This document shows positions 7,378 through 16,019 of a DNA stretch of 64,000 bases, piece after piece. The translations under genes and the position numbers were made by a program. The number at the start of each line of letters is the position of its first letter. Positions within the stretch are counted from its first letter, which is position 1. Location of the stretch: NCBI RefSeq assembly GCF_027257175.1, contig NZ_JAPFGD010000012.1:45345-109344 (forward strand), written 5' to 3'. This DNA is from Castellaniella sp. S9. Its GTDB lineage: Bacteria > Pseudomonadota > Gammaproteobacteria > Burkholderiales > Burkholderiaceae_B. The notes under the pieces are model-generated. The model was not told where the DNA came from, made no database searches, and was given only the letters and a program-made list of their open reading frames with translations.

Positions 7378-8340
7378 ATGAGTCCCACAGGTTCGCCGTA
7401 CGTTCCAGCCGGGGTGATACCGGCCGTCCTCATGCCGTTCAAGGACGATCTATCGATCGACGAGGGCGCCTACAAGCGGCACCTGGCCGACCTCGCGGGC
7501 GTCCCCGGCGTGACCGCCCTGACGATCAACGGCCATGCGGCCGAGGTCCACGCCCTGTCCTTCGAGGAACAGCAGCGCGCCCTCGACCTCACCATGGATG
7601 CGGTGGGCGACCGCACGCGGGTGATCTGCGGCGTCTATACCGAAAGCACGCAGCAGGCGCAGCGCCTGGCCCGCATGGCGCGCGACGGCGGCGCCTCGTG
7701 CCTGCTGGCGTTTCCGCCCAACGTGCTGATGTTCCGGGGCGAGGACCGCCCCGAGCTGTTCGTCGACTACTACCGCGCCCTGGGCGAGGCCACCGACCTG
7801 CCCATCGTCCTGTTCCAGTTCCCGAAATGGACCGGACTGCAACTGTCCCTCAAGACCCTGGTCAGCGTCTGCGAGGCGGTGCCGACGCTGGTGGCGATCA
7901 AGGATCTGTGCTCCGAGCCCGCGCTGCACGAAAAAAACATCCGCACGCTGCACGCCCTGCCGCGGCCGGTGTCGGTGCTGACGACCCACTCGTCCTGGCT
8001 GATGGGCTCGCTGGCGATGGGCGCGCGCGGTATCATCTCGGGCGCCGGCAGCGTCATCGCCGACCTGCAGTCCGCCCTGTTCCAGGCCTACCAGGACGGC
8101 GACAAGGCCCGCTGCGAGGCGGTCGGCGCCCGGGTGTATGCCGCGGTGCAGGCCTTCTACGACCAGCCCTATATCGACTGGCAGGCGCGCATGAAGGCCG
8201 CCCTGGTGTCGCTGGGCCGCCTGCCCGCAGCCCACGTGCGTCCGCCCCTGAAGGCCATCGACGACCCGCAGCGGCTGGCCCATTGGCTCGATCAGGCCGG
8301 CCTGACGCCCGAGACCGTCTACCGCAATGCGGACGCCTGA
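7378..8340 (+). CDS. DapA-family protein lacking the usual active-site tyrosine
   Basis: A 320-residue member of the DHDPS/N-acetylneuraminate lyase family. The Schiff-base lysine is kept (Lys175 in VAIKDLCSE). The YNxP tyrosine that normally shuttles the proton is replaced: the sequence reads LFQFPK with Phe146 at that place. The carboxylate loop is INGHAAE rather than GGTGE. ATG at 7378 has GAGG at 8 nt. It is probably cotranscribed with the enoyl-CoA hydratase just downstream and carries an operator at its promoter. It could be a retro-aldolase or dehydratase with altered chemistry; I cannot name a substrate. Confidence 0.85.
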   Translation: MSPTGSPYVPAGVIPAVLMPFKDDLSIDEGAYKRHLADLAGVPGVTALTINGHAAEVHALSFEEQQRALDLTMDAVGDRTRVICGVYTESTQQAQRLARMARDGGASCLLAFPPNVLMFRGEDRPELFVDYYRALGEATDLPIVLFQFPKWTGLQLSLKTLVSVCEAVPTLVAIKDLCSEPALHEKNIRTLHALPRPVSVLTTHSSWLMGSLAMGARGIISGAGSVIADLQSALFQAYQDGDKARCEAVGARVYAAVQAFYDQPYIDWQARMKAALVSLGRLPAAHVRPPLKAIDDPQRLAHWLDQAGLTPETVYRNADA

Positions 8341-8341
8341 G

Positions 8342-9148
8342 ATGGGCGGGCAAGCATGCCCGGACGCCACGGACGGCGGCGCCCTGGTCCTCAGCGACCG
8401 TCCGGCACCCGGCATCCTGGTCCTGACGCTGAACCGTCCCGCCAAGGCCAATTCCCTCAGCACGGAACTGCTGATCCAGCTGTCGGACCACCTGGCCGGC
8501 GCCCAGCAGGACGACACGGTCGCCTGCGTGGTGCTGACCGGGTCCGACCGCGTGTTTTCGGCGGGCGCCGACATTTCCGGCATGGTCCATCAAGGCGTCG
8601 ACTGGTACCTGGGCGAGGAACGCCTGGCCCGCTGGGCCTTCCTGCAGGACTACCCCAAGCCCCTCATCGCCGCAGTCAACGGCCATGCGCTGGGGGGCGG
8701 TTGCGAGCTGGCCATGCTGTGCGACATCATCATCGCCGGGACCAGCGCCCGCTTCTGCCAGGCTGAAATCGGGATCGGCGTGATCCCGGGCGACGGCGGC
8801 ACGCAGCGCTTGCCCCGGGCGGTGGGCAAATCCCTGGCCATGCAGATGATCCTCACGGGACAGCCGATCGACGCGCAGCGCGCGCTCGAGGCCGGGCTGG
8901 TGTCCGAGGTCACGGACCCGGCCGACACCGTCGCCCGCGCGATCCAGATCGGCGCCCAGATCGCCGAGCACCCGCCGCTGTCGGTCCAGCTGGCCAAGCG
9001 CGCCGTCAAGGCGGCGTTCGAGCAGCCGCTGTCCGACGGCCTGCTCTTCGAGCGCGCACGGGTCGTGGACGTCTTCGGCACTGAGGATCGCGCCGAAGGC
9101 ATGCGGGCCTTCCTGGAAAAACGCCGCCCGCGCTATCAAGGACGCTAG
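8342..9148 (+). CDS. Enoyl-CoA hydratase/isomerase family protein
   Basis: Crotonase-fold protein, 268 residues from ATG 8342; ATG 8327, overlapping the previous stop, is the alternative. The oxyanion-hole motifs are RVFSAGADISGM and AVNGHALGGGCELAMLCD. The catalytic-loop region reads AEIGIGVIPGDGGTQRL, in which the first canonical Glu is present and the second is replaced by Asp in PGDGG. It would hydrate, or otherwise process, an enoyl-CoA. It follows the DapA-family gene directly, suggesting the two act on successive intermediates. Its stop codon directly abuts the stop of the convergent lacI-type gene with no intergenic base. Confidence 0.88.
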   Translation: MGGQACPDATDGGALVLSDRPAPGILVLTLNRPAKANSLSTELLIQLSDHLAGAQQDDTVACVVLTGSDRVFSAGADISGMVHQGVDWYLGEERLARWAFLQDYPKPLIAAVNGHALGGGCELAMLCDIIIAGTSARFCQAEIGIGVIPGDGGTQRLPRAVGKSLAMQMILTGQPIDAQRALEAGLVSEVTDPADTVARAIQIGAQIAEHPPLSVQLAKRAVKAAFEQPLSDGLLFERARVVDVFGTEDRAEGMRAFLEKRRPRYQGR

Positions 9149-10237
9149 TCAACGCGCGCGCGCCCCGGCAGAGGCCGCGCGTGCCTTGCGCGCCGCCTGG
9201 GCGCGTGGCGGCGGCGCCGTGGTCGAGCGCAGGATCAGGTCGGCCTGCAGCTCGACGTGTTCGCTGACGGACTGCCCCGACAGGCGCCCGATGAGGTAGT
9301 GCGCGGCGCCCTCGCCCATCTCGGTGGCCGGCACCTCGATGGTGGTGATGCCCGGCGGAAAATGCGCGCACAGCTCCAGATTATCGAAGCCGATCACCGA
9401 CATCTGCCCGGGCACGTCGATGCCCTTTGCCGTGCATTCCACCAGCACGCCGAACGCCAGCACGTCCGAGGCGCAAAACACCGCGGTGGGCGGACGATCC
9501 AGCGCGATCAGGCTGCGCAGCGCCTCGCGGCCCGCGGCGACGTTGTAGGGCTTTTCGATCAGGTATCCCGGCGGCAGTTCGAGGCCGGCGGCCGCCAGCG
9601 CCGCCTTGAAACCCTCGACGCGGCCACCGGCGCGGTCATTGTCGCGCGTGATACCGGCCACCATCGCAATGCGCGTATGGCCCAGGTCCATGAAATGGCC
9701 GACCGCCTTGCTGGCGACCCCCACATTGTCGAATCCCACGCAGGGATAGCGGCCCTCGGCATGGTACGTGTACGTGGTGATCACGGGAATCTCGTTTTCC
9801 TCGAGCATCGTGATCAGGCCGGGGTGATGGACCCCGCCGACCAGCACCAGGCCCTCGACGCCGCGCTCCACCAGGGTGCGGGCCTGCTGGAATTCCTCTT
9901 GCAGCGAATAGCCCGATGCCGTGACCAGCAAGGAATAGCCGTTCATGCTGAGGATGCGCTGCAGCGCCTCGACCTTGCGGATATAGATCGCGTATTCCAG
10001 GGTGGGCAGCACGGTGCCGATCAGGCGGGTGCGCCGCGAACGCAGGGCGCGGGCGGCGCCGTTGGGCATGTAGCCGAGCTTGAGGGCGGCGGCCTTGATC
10101 CGGGCCAGGGTCTCGGGCTGGACCTTGTCCGGCTGGGACAAGGCGCGCGAGGCGGTCGTGATGGACACCTGGGCGCCTGCCGCGACGTCCTTCAGCAGCA
10201 CCTTGCGATTGCCTTTGACAGTTTTTTTGGTATTCAT
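9149..10237 (-). CDS. LacI-family transcriptional regulator
   Basis: A 362-residue regulator. The N-terminal helix-turn-helix spans residues 14-34 (LKDVAAGAQVSITTASRALS) with hinge RALRSRRT. A periplasmic-binding-protein-like sensor follows (VGFDNVGV, ASDVLAFGVL, SVIGFDNLEL). ATG 10237 starts just before the DNA-binding domain; the 30 extra residues from 10327 show no homology. It is divergent from the CoA-transferase/TRAP operon. LacI-type operators in that promoter region and in the maoC/DapA-family promoter region suggest it is autoregulated and controls all four transcription units. The effector is probably the imported acid or its CoA ester (inference). Confidence 0.9.
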   Translation of the reverse strand: MNTKKTVKGNRKVLLKDVAAGAQVSITTASRALSQPDKVQPETLARIKAAALKLGYMPNGAARALRSRRTRLIGTVLPTLEYAIYIRKVEALQRILSMNGYSLLVTASGYSLQEEFQQARTLVERGVEGLVLVGGVHHPGLITMLEENEIPVITTYTYHAEGRYPCVGFDNVGVASKAVGHFMDLGHTRIAMVAGITRDNDRAGGRVEGFKAALAAAGLELPPGYLIEKPYNVAAGREALRSLIALDRPPTAVFCASDVLAFGVLVECTAKGIDVPGQMSVIGFDNLELCAHFPPGITTIEVPATEMGEGAAHYLIGRLSGQSVSEHVELQADLILRSTTAPPPRAQAARKARAASAGARAR

Positions 10238-10357
10238 CGATAGAGCTTGTTCCCGGGCGCCCGGCATATCCACACACACTCGAAATGATACATGGAGGCA
10301 GCCGCGGGTCGAAAACGGCTGTCGCAAGTCGGCTTGCCGCCCGCCGATCGCCGATTT

Positions 10358-10373
10358 GATGCGAACGTTTTCA
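10358..10373. promoter_or_regulatory. Weaker LacI-type operator candidate
   Basis: GATGCGAACGTTTTCA reads TGAAAACG on the minus strand, the same half-site as the sites at 7184 and 10460, joined to a poorer second half. The flanks TTGA and TCAA are symmetric. It lies 121 bp upstream of the lacI-type gene start and could serve autoregulation. Confidence 0.4.
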
Positions 10374-10459
10374 ATTTACTCCCTCTTTGGAACAATTGTG
10401 TCTCACCAAGGGATTTCCCCTATGTTGACACGATATGAAGGACCAGTTTACTCTAAAAA

Positions 10460-10475
10460 ATGAAAACGATTTCAT
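10460..10475. promoter_or_regulatory. LacI-type operator (site 3)
   Basis: ATGAAAACGATTTCAT is an almost perfect palindrome around CG, with one mismatched symmetric pair. It is nearly identical to the sites at 7184 and 7333. It lies 65 bp upstream of the CoA-transferase start, downstream of where a promoter would be expected. Confidence 0.7.
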
Positions 10476-10539
10476 CAATTTCCGGGCCAGCGGCCTTTGC
10501 TGCGGGCGCGGGTGCAGATACCACGAGGAATGGAGACCG

Positions 10540-11778
10540 ATGCTGAGCCAGATGAAAATCCTGAGCCTTTGCCACTACCTGCAGGGGCCCGGCGCCGTCC
10601 AATACCTGGCCGACATGGGCGCCGACGTCATCAAGCTGGAGCCGGTCGGCGGCGCATTCGAACGGGCCTGGTCGGGCGCGGACGTGTATGTCGGCGACGT
10701 CAGCGCGTTCTACCTGTGCGCCAACAAGAACAAGCGCAGCCTGGCCCTGAACCTGAAGGCGCCCGAGGGCCGCGAATTGTTCTTCAAGCTGCTCGAGCGC
10801 ATCGACGTGCTGGTCGAGAACTTCAGGCCCGGCGTCATGGATCGCCTGGGCCTGGGCTACGAGGCGCTGAAGGCGCGCAAGCCCGGCCTCATCTACGCCT
10901 CGGCCACCGGTTTTGGCGGTACCGGCCCGATGGCCGAAAAGCCCGGCCAGGACCTGCTGCTGCAGGCCCGCACAGGCCTCATGGCGGTCACCGGCCACCC
11001 GTCCCGGCCGACCGCCGTGGGCTGCGCGGCGGTCGACCAGCACGGCGCCGCGCTGCTGGCCATGGGCATCCTGGGCGCCTACGCCAAGCGCCTGACCACC
11101 GGCGAGGGCACCCGGGTTGAAGGCAGTCTGTTCAACGCCGGCATCGACCTTCAGGCCGAAGCCCTGACGGGCTTTCTCAGCGGCAATTTCACCGCCGCCA
11201 AACTGCAGCGCGACGAGCATCTGGCCACGTGGTTCCACCAGTCGCCCTACGGCGTCTACGAGGCGCTCGACGGCTTCGTGGCGATCTCCAACATCGACCC
11301 GGTCAAGCTCGCCCAGGCGCTCGAGAGCGACGCCCTGATGGACATGGCGCACCTGAACCGCTTCGAGGACCGCGACGACTACGCCCGCGAGGTCGCCGCC
11401 CAGGTCGCGCGCCGCACCATCGCCCAGATCAGCGAGGCGTTCGACGCGCTCTCGCTCTGGTACGCCCCCGTCCAGGACTACAACGACCTGCTGCGGGATC
11501 CCCAGGCATTGCACAACGAGGTATTCCGCATGATCGAAATCGACGGCAGTCCGGCAACGCTGGTCAACCACCCGATACGCTACGACGGCAAGGCGCCGGC
11601 GCTGCACACGCTGGCGCTGACGCCCGGCGAGCACAGCGCCCAGATCCTCGAGGAAATCGGCTGCACCGCCGACCAGATCCGGCAACTGGCCGCGCAGGGC
11701 GTCGTCCGCACGGCCGACGCCCCGGCGCACGGGAAGAAACACTGGCGGGCCGTCCAGCGCCCGGCTGCGACTGCATGA
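10540..11778 (+). CDS. CaiB/BaiF family (type III) CoA-transferase
   Basis: A 412-residue type III CoA-transferase that moves CoA from a donor thioester to an organic acid. The N terminus reads LQGPGAVQYLADMGADVIKLEP and the conserved aspartate is Asp138 in KPGQDLLLQARTGLM. The later HQSPYGVYEALDG region is typical. ATG 10540 is preceded by GGAG; a longer in-frame start at 10435 overlaps the operator region and lacks homology. It is first in an operon with a complete TRAP transporter, acyl-CoA dehydrogenase and SDR. It most likely activates the acid brought in by that transporter. Confidence 0.9.
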   Translation: MLSQMKILSLCHYLQGPGAVQYLADMGADVIKLEPVGGAFERAWSGADVYVGDVSAFYLCANKNKRSLALNLKAPEGRELFFKLLERIDVLVENFRPGVMDRLGLGYEALKARKPGLIYASATGFGGTGPMAEKPGQDLLLQARTGLMAVTGHPSRPTAVGCAAVDQHGAALLAMGILGAYAKRLTTGEGTRVEGSLFNAGIDLQAEALTGFLSGNFTAAKLQRDEHLATWFHQSPYGVYEALDGFVAISNIDPVKLAQALESDALMDMAHLNRFEDRDDYAREVAAQVARRTIAQISEAFDALSLWYAPVQDYNDLLRDPQALHNEVFRMIEIDGSPATLVNHPIRYDGKAPALHTLALTPGEHSAQILEEIGCTADQIRQLAAQGVVRTADAPAHGKKHWRAVQRPAATA

Positions 11779-12392
11779 CGGCGGGCACGGTCATGGACGA
11801 CAAAAACCCACCCCCGCGGTTCGTCCGCTTCATGGACGGGCTCAACGGCCTGCTGATCAAGCTGTGCGGCCTGGCCTTCGCCATCATGGTGGTCTCGATA
11901 TTCTTCGGGATCCTGATCCGGTTCGTTTTTTCCCACCTGGCGCTGCACATCGCGGCGCCGTGGACGGACGAACTCGCCCGCTACCTGCTGATCTGGTCCG
12001 TGTTCATCGCGGGCGGCGTCGGCGCACGCACCGGGCAATTGATCGGCATCGACATCCTGGTCACGCACCTGCCGGCGCGGATCGGCCAGTCGGCAAAATA
12101 CATCGTCCACGCCCTGTCCATCGGCTTTTATGTGGCCCTGATGGTGATCGGCTGGCGCTGGATGGAATTCGGCCAGATCGAGATGTCGCCGGTCATGGAC
12201 ATCCCGATGTCCATGGTCTTTGCCGCCATGATGGTCGGCGGCCTGCTGATGGCGCTCAACACCATCGCCCTGATCCTCGAGGCCCGCTCGCGTGGCAAGG
12301 ACATCCGCCACGCCGCCAGCGCCGAGACCGAGATCGATGATCTCGTCAACCAATATGCCACTGAAACCCAGCCACAGGGCTCACTGAAATGA
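11775..12392 (+). CDS. TRAP transporter small permease (DctQ)
   Basis: DctQ-family subunit of 205 residues with four predicted membrane segments. The diagnostic WTDELARYLLIWSVFIAGGVGAR and IGWRWMEFGQIEMSPVMDIP are present, so it is intact. ATG 11775 overlaps the CoA-transferase stop (ATGA), implying translational coupling. ATG 11793 is an alternative. It works in the inner membrane with DctM and the periplasmic DctP encoded next. It serves as the reference for the shortened DctQ at 321-740. Confidence 0.92.
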   Translation: MTAGTVMDDKNPPPRFVRFMDGLNGLLIKLCGLAFAIMVVSIFFGILIRFVFSHLALHIAAPWTDELARYLLIWSVFIAGGVGARTGQLIGIDILVTHLPARIGQSAKYIVHALSIGFYVALMVIGWRWMEFGQIEMSPVMDIPMSMVFAAMMVGGLLMALNTIALILEARSRGKDIRHAASAETEIDDLVNQYATETQPQGSLK

Positions 12393-13663
12393 TACTCGTC
12401 CTTGCGTGCAGCCTGATCCTGTTCATGGCATTGAGCATGCCCATTGCCGTTGCGCTGGGCTTTTCTTCCCTGCTGGCCCTGCTGCATCGGGGCGAACCGG
12501 CGATGATGCTGGCCTCCAGCGCCTTCGAATCCCTGGATTCGTTCAGCCTGCTGGCGGTGCCGTTCTTCATCCTGGCCGGCAACCTCATGCAAAAGGGCGG
12601 CATCGCACGCCGCCTGGTGAACCTCGCGCAGGCGATCGTCGGCTGGATCACCGGCGGCCTGGGCGCCGTGGTCGTCCTGACCTCGATGTTCTTTGCGACC
12701 ATGTCGGGCTCGTCGTCGGCCACCGCGGCGGCGATCGGCTCCATGGTGATCCCCGAGATGGAGAAAAAAGGCTATCCGCGCCGCTTTGCCGCCGCGATCA
12801 CGGCCTCGTCTGGCGAACTGGGCGTCATCATCCCGCCCTCGATCCCGATGATCATCTATGCCACCTCGATGAACGTCTCGATCGGGGACCTGTTCATCGC
12901 CGGCATCCTCCCGGGCATCCTCATCGGCCTATCGCTGATCCTCACCGTGTACATCATCTCGCGGCGGATGGGCTACGACCGGGGCAATGGCATCGGCCTG
13001 CGCACATGGATCCTCGAACTGGGACCCGCCGTGCGCGACTCCGTTTTCGCCATCATCATGCCGGTGCTGATCCTCGGCGGCATCTATACCGGCTGGTTCA
13101 CGCCCACCGAGGCCTCGGTCATCGCGGTGGTGTACGGCGTGATCGTGGGCATCTACGTCTACAAGGAGCTTCGCTGGCGCGAGCTGCTCGAGATCTTCGG
13201 CCGGTCCGCCCTGATCTCGTCGGTGGTGCTGCTGCTGGTGGCCTTCGCCTCGATCTTTGCCTACATCCTGACCATCAATCAGGTACCCCAGAAGGTCGGC
13301 GCGGCAATCGCCGCGTTCTCGGACGATCCGATCGTCTTTCTGCTGCTCATCAACATCCTGCTGTTCGTCGTCGGGATGTTCATGGAGACCCTGGCCTCGA
13401 TCATGATCCTGGGTCCTATTCTCGCACCGGTGGCCGTCATGTACGGCATCGATCCGATGCACTTCGGCGTCATCATGATCGTCAACCTCGCCGTCGGCAT
13501 GGTCACGCCGCCGGTGGGGATCAATCTCTTCATTGTCTGCCAGGTTGCGCGGGTCAGCATGGAGCGCCTCATGCGCCCCTTGCTGATATTCCTGGGCGTG
13601 CTGATCGTCGACGTTCTGATCATCTCGTACCTGCCCTCGCTCAGCCTCATCCTGATCCAGTAA
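12389..13663 (+). CDS. TRAP transporter large permease (DctM)
   Basis: A 424-residue DctM-family permease with about 12 hydrophobic segments. It has the family landmarks SFSLLAVPFFILAGNLM, MFFATMSGSSSATAAAIGSM, SSGELGVIIPPSIPMIIYA and AVGMVTPPVGINLFI. Its start overlaps the dctQ stop by 4 nt. It carries out Na+-coupled uptake of the substrate handed over by DctP. Length and motifs indicate a complete gene. Confidence 0.95.
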   Translation: MILVLACSLILFMALSMPIAVALGFSSLLALLHRGEPAMMLASSAFESLDSFSLLAVPFFILAGNLMQKGGIARRLVNLAQAIVGWITGGLGAVVVLTSMFFATMSGSSSATAAAIGSMVIPEMEKKGYPRRFAAAITASSGELGVIIPPSIPMIIYATSMNVSIGDLFIAGILPGILIGLSLILTVYIISRRMGYDRGNGIGLRTWILELGPAVRDSVFAIIMPVLILGGIYTGWFTPTEASVIAVVYGVIVGIYVYKELRWRELLEIFGRSALISSVVLLLVAFASIFAYILTINQVPQKVGAAIAAFSDDPIVFLLLINILLFVVGMFMETLASIMILGPILAPVAVMYGIDPMHFGVIMIVNLAVGMVTPPVGINLFIVCQVARVSMERLMRPLLIFLGVLIVDVLIISYLPSLSLILIQ

Positions 13664-13680
13664 ACCAAGGAGGATTCAAC

Positions 13681-14670
13681 ATGTCCAAGAAGACACCGTC
13701 AACTTCGATCAAGCTCGCCCTCGCGGCGGCCATGGCCGGCCTTGCCCTTGGGGCCCAGGCCGCCACCCTGGAGCTGCAGCTGGGCCATACCCAGCCGGTC
13801 AACAGCCCCTACGACCTGACCTCGCACAAGTTCGCCGAGATCGTCGCCCAGAAATCCAACGGCGACATCAAGGTCAACGTGTTCCCGCAGTCGCAGCTGG
13901 GCGGGGAAGTCAAGATGATCCAGGCGGCCCGCCTGGGGTCCCTGGACATGGTCATCACCGCCCAGGCCGTGCTGGGCCCGACCATCAAGGAATACATGAT
14001 CTTCGACACGCCCTACCTGTTCGACGACATCGAACAGGCCAACAAGGTGCTGGCGGGCCCCGTCGGGCGCAAATACCTCGACATGCTGCCCAAGTACGGC
14101 CTGGTCGGCCTGGATTTTCTCTATGCGATCGAACGCGACATCGCGTCCACCAAGCCGATCAAGAACGCGAAAGACTTCGAAGGCCTGAAACTGCGCGTCA
14201 TGCAGGCGCCGGGCTACGTCAAGACCTACGAAATGCTGGGCTCGCAGCCCACGCCCATGGCCTACAACGAGGTCTACCTGGCCATGCAGCAGGGTGTGGT
14301 GGACGGCGGCGATTTCTCGCCCGAAAGCGTCACGCTGGACAAGTTCACCGAGGTGGCGGACTACTTCAACCTGACCAAGACCCAGTACCTGCCCGCGCTG
14401 CTGGTGTACTCGAAGAAGAAATGGGACGCCCTGCCGCCCGAGACCCAGAAGCTGCTGCAGGACGCCTCGGCCGAAACGATGACCCACGCCGCCGGTTTCT
14501 ACAAGCAGACCTACGACCAGGCGATGGCCGAGCTCAAGCAGTCGGGCATGACCATCATCGATAGCGACCGCGCCGACATCAAGAAGGCGGTCGTGGACGT
14601 GAAGACCGAGCTCTTCAAGTCGATCCCCGACGGCCAGAAGCTCTACGACGAAATCCAGGCCGCCAAGTAA
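13681..14670 (+). CDS. TRAP transporter substrate-binding protein (DctP)
   Basis: A 329-residue periplasmic binding protein with a cleavable signal peptide (LALAAAMAGLALGAQA at about residues 12-27). DctP-family features follow: LGHTQPVNSPYD, KVNVFPQSQLGGEVKMIQ, and RVMQAPGYVKTYEMLGSQPTPM with the conserved Arg that pairs with the ligand carboxylate, then AMQQGVVDGG. AAGGAGG is 8 nt before ATG 13681. The gene order is Q-M-P; P first is common in other TRAP operons. The substrate is probably an organic acid. Confidence 0.93.
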   Translation: MSKKTPSTSIKLALAAAMAGLALGAQAATLELQLGHTQPVNSPYDLTSHKFAEIVAQKSNGDIKVNVFPQSQLGGEVKMIQAARLGSLDMVITAQAVLGPTIKEYMIFDTPYLFDDIEQANKVLAGPVGRKYLDMLPKYGLVGLDFLYAIERDIASTKPIKNAKDFEGLKLRVMQAPGYVKTYEMLGSQPTPMAYNEVYLAMQQGVVDGGDFSPESVTLDKFTEVADYFNLTKTQYLPALLVYSKKKWDALPPETQKLLQDASAETMTHAAGFYKQTYDQAMAELKQSGMTIIDSDRADIKKAVVDVKTELFKSIPDGQKLYDEIQAAK

Positions 14671-14677
14671 GCAGCGA

Positions 14678-14716
14678 GGCGCCTGCCTGCGGTGAGGGAC
14701 TTCGCACGCAGGCGCC
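14678..14716 (+). terminator. Intra-operon stem-loop after dctP
   Basis: GGCGCCTGC at 14678-14686 pairs perfectly with GCAGGCGCC at 14708-14716 (9-bp GC stem). No U-run follows, so it is more likely an mRNA-stabilising or attenuating hairpin than a full terminator. It would allow abundant dctP message relative to the acyl-CoA dehydrogenase gene. Confidence 0.45.
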
Positions 14717-14731
14717 GATCCCAGATCGAAC

Positions 14732-15916
14732 ATGAATGTGAATGACGAACAGACCATGAGCAATGAATCAGTATCCGCAGCGGACCGCCAACTGCTGCAA
14801 GAGGCCGCGACCCGGTTCGCGCGCGAGAAAATCCAGCCACTGGCGGCGGAACTGGACCGCAGTGCGAGCTTTCCCCGCGACCTCTATCGCGAGATGTGCG
14901 GGCTGGGCCTGTTCGGGGTCACCGTGCCGCAGGAATATGGCGGGGTCGGCGCCGACTGCCGGACGTACGCCATGGTCATGGAGGCCCTGGCCGGCGGCTA
15001 TGCGGCCGTGGGCGATTACTTCAGCCTGATGGAATTGGTGTCCTCCCTGCTGGCGCAGCACGGCACCCCCGAACAACGGACGAACTATCTGGCCCCTCTG
15101 CTGAGCGGCGAGCGCCTGTGCGCCTTTGCGCTGACCGAGCCGCAGGCGGGATCGGACCTCGCCGGCATCAGCACGACCGCAAGGCGCACCGGGACGGGCT
15201 GGGTGCTGAACGGCTCCAAGCTATGGATCCAGAATGCGCCGGTGTGCGATTTCGCGCTGGTGCTGGCCCGCATCGACACCCCGGATGACCCCAAGGCCAC
15301 GGGCGTGTTCATCGTGGATGCCGATCGCAAGGGATTCAGCCGCGGCCCCGCGGAGGACAAAATGGGACAGCGGGCCTCGCAGGTCGGCGCCCTGTACTTC
15401 GACGGCATCGAGCTGCCCGCGCACGCCCTGCTGGGGACGGCCGGTAAAGGGCTGCGCACGATGCTGGGCGCCCTGGACAAGGGCCGGGTCGGCATGGCGT
15501 CGCTGGCCGTCGGCATCCACCAGGCGGCCCTCGACGCCGCGCTGGAGCAGGCGCTGGCCCGCAGGCAGTTCGGACGGCCGATCGCGGACTTCCAGGCCAT
15601 CCAGTTCATGCTGGCCGACATGGCCAAGGACCTGCACGCGTCCAGGCTGCTGGTGCAGGATGCCGCGCGCCGCCTCGACCATCGCGAGGACGCCTCCCAA
15701 TACTGCTCGATCGCCAAGTGCTTCGCCACGGATGCGGCCAACCTGCATGTGTCCAACGCCCTGCAGGTGTTCGGCGGCAGCGGCTACATTCGCGGCTTTC
15801 CGATCGAGCGGCTGTTTCGCGACGCGCGGATCACCCAGATCTATGAAGGCACGAATCAGATTCAAAGAATCATCATCGCACGCAAGCTGATGGCGGGCGC
15901 CGCAACGCCCGCCTAG
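14732..15916 (+). CDS. Acyl-CoA dehydrogenase
   Basis: FAD-dependent acyl-CoA dehydrogenase, 394 residues from ATG 14732 (ATG 14756 is equally possible; neither has a clear ribosome-binding site). Landmarks are CAFALTEPQAGSD (flavin contact), GSKLWIQNA, RRQFGRPIADFQAIQFMLADM, QVFGGSGYIRGFPIERLFRDARITQIYEGTNQIQR (catalytic Glu in YEGT). It introduces an alpha-beta double bond into the acyl-CoA formed by the CoA-transferase. The MaoC and crotonase hydratases of the same regulon could then act on it. Confidence 0.92.
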   Translation: MNVNDEQTMSNESVSAADRQLLQEAATRFAREKIQPLAAELDRSASFPRDLYREMCGLGLFGVTVPQEYGGVGADCRTYAMVMEALAGGYAAVGDYFSLMELVSSLLAQHGTPEQRTNYLAPLLSGERLCAFALTEPQAGSDLAGISTTARRTGTGWVLNGSKLWIQNAPVCDFALVLARIDTPDDPKATGVFIVDADRKGFSRGPAEDKMGQRASQVGALYFDGIELPAHALLGTAGKGLRTMLGALDKGRVGMASLAVGIHQAALDAALEQALARRQFGRPIADFQAIQFMLADMAKDLHASRLLVQDAARRLDHREDASQYCSIAKCFATDAANLHVSNALQVFGGSGYIRGFPIERLFRDARITQIYEGTNQIQRIIIARKLMAGAATPA

Positions 15917-16019
15917 CACCGCGCAAAGATTTGCTTTACCTATCAACAGGCAACACAAAGGAAGAACACATGTTCTGCCACGCACCGGCTGTACCCCCGC
16001 CCGAATCCAGGAGGCGGCC

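Larger units (their letters stand above)
10238..10539. other. Divergent regulatory region between lacI-type gene and CoA-transferase operon
   Basis: A 302-bp stretch without a gene. It holds two candidate LacI-type operators (10358 and 10460) in an AT-richer segment, 10355-10480. No RNA gene or terminator was seen. Confidence 0.7.

Noticed and set aside
12406..13680. N-terminal extension of the dctP frame across dctM
   Set aside because: Shadow of dctM; signal peptide and ribosome-binding site place the start at 13681.
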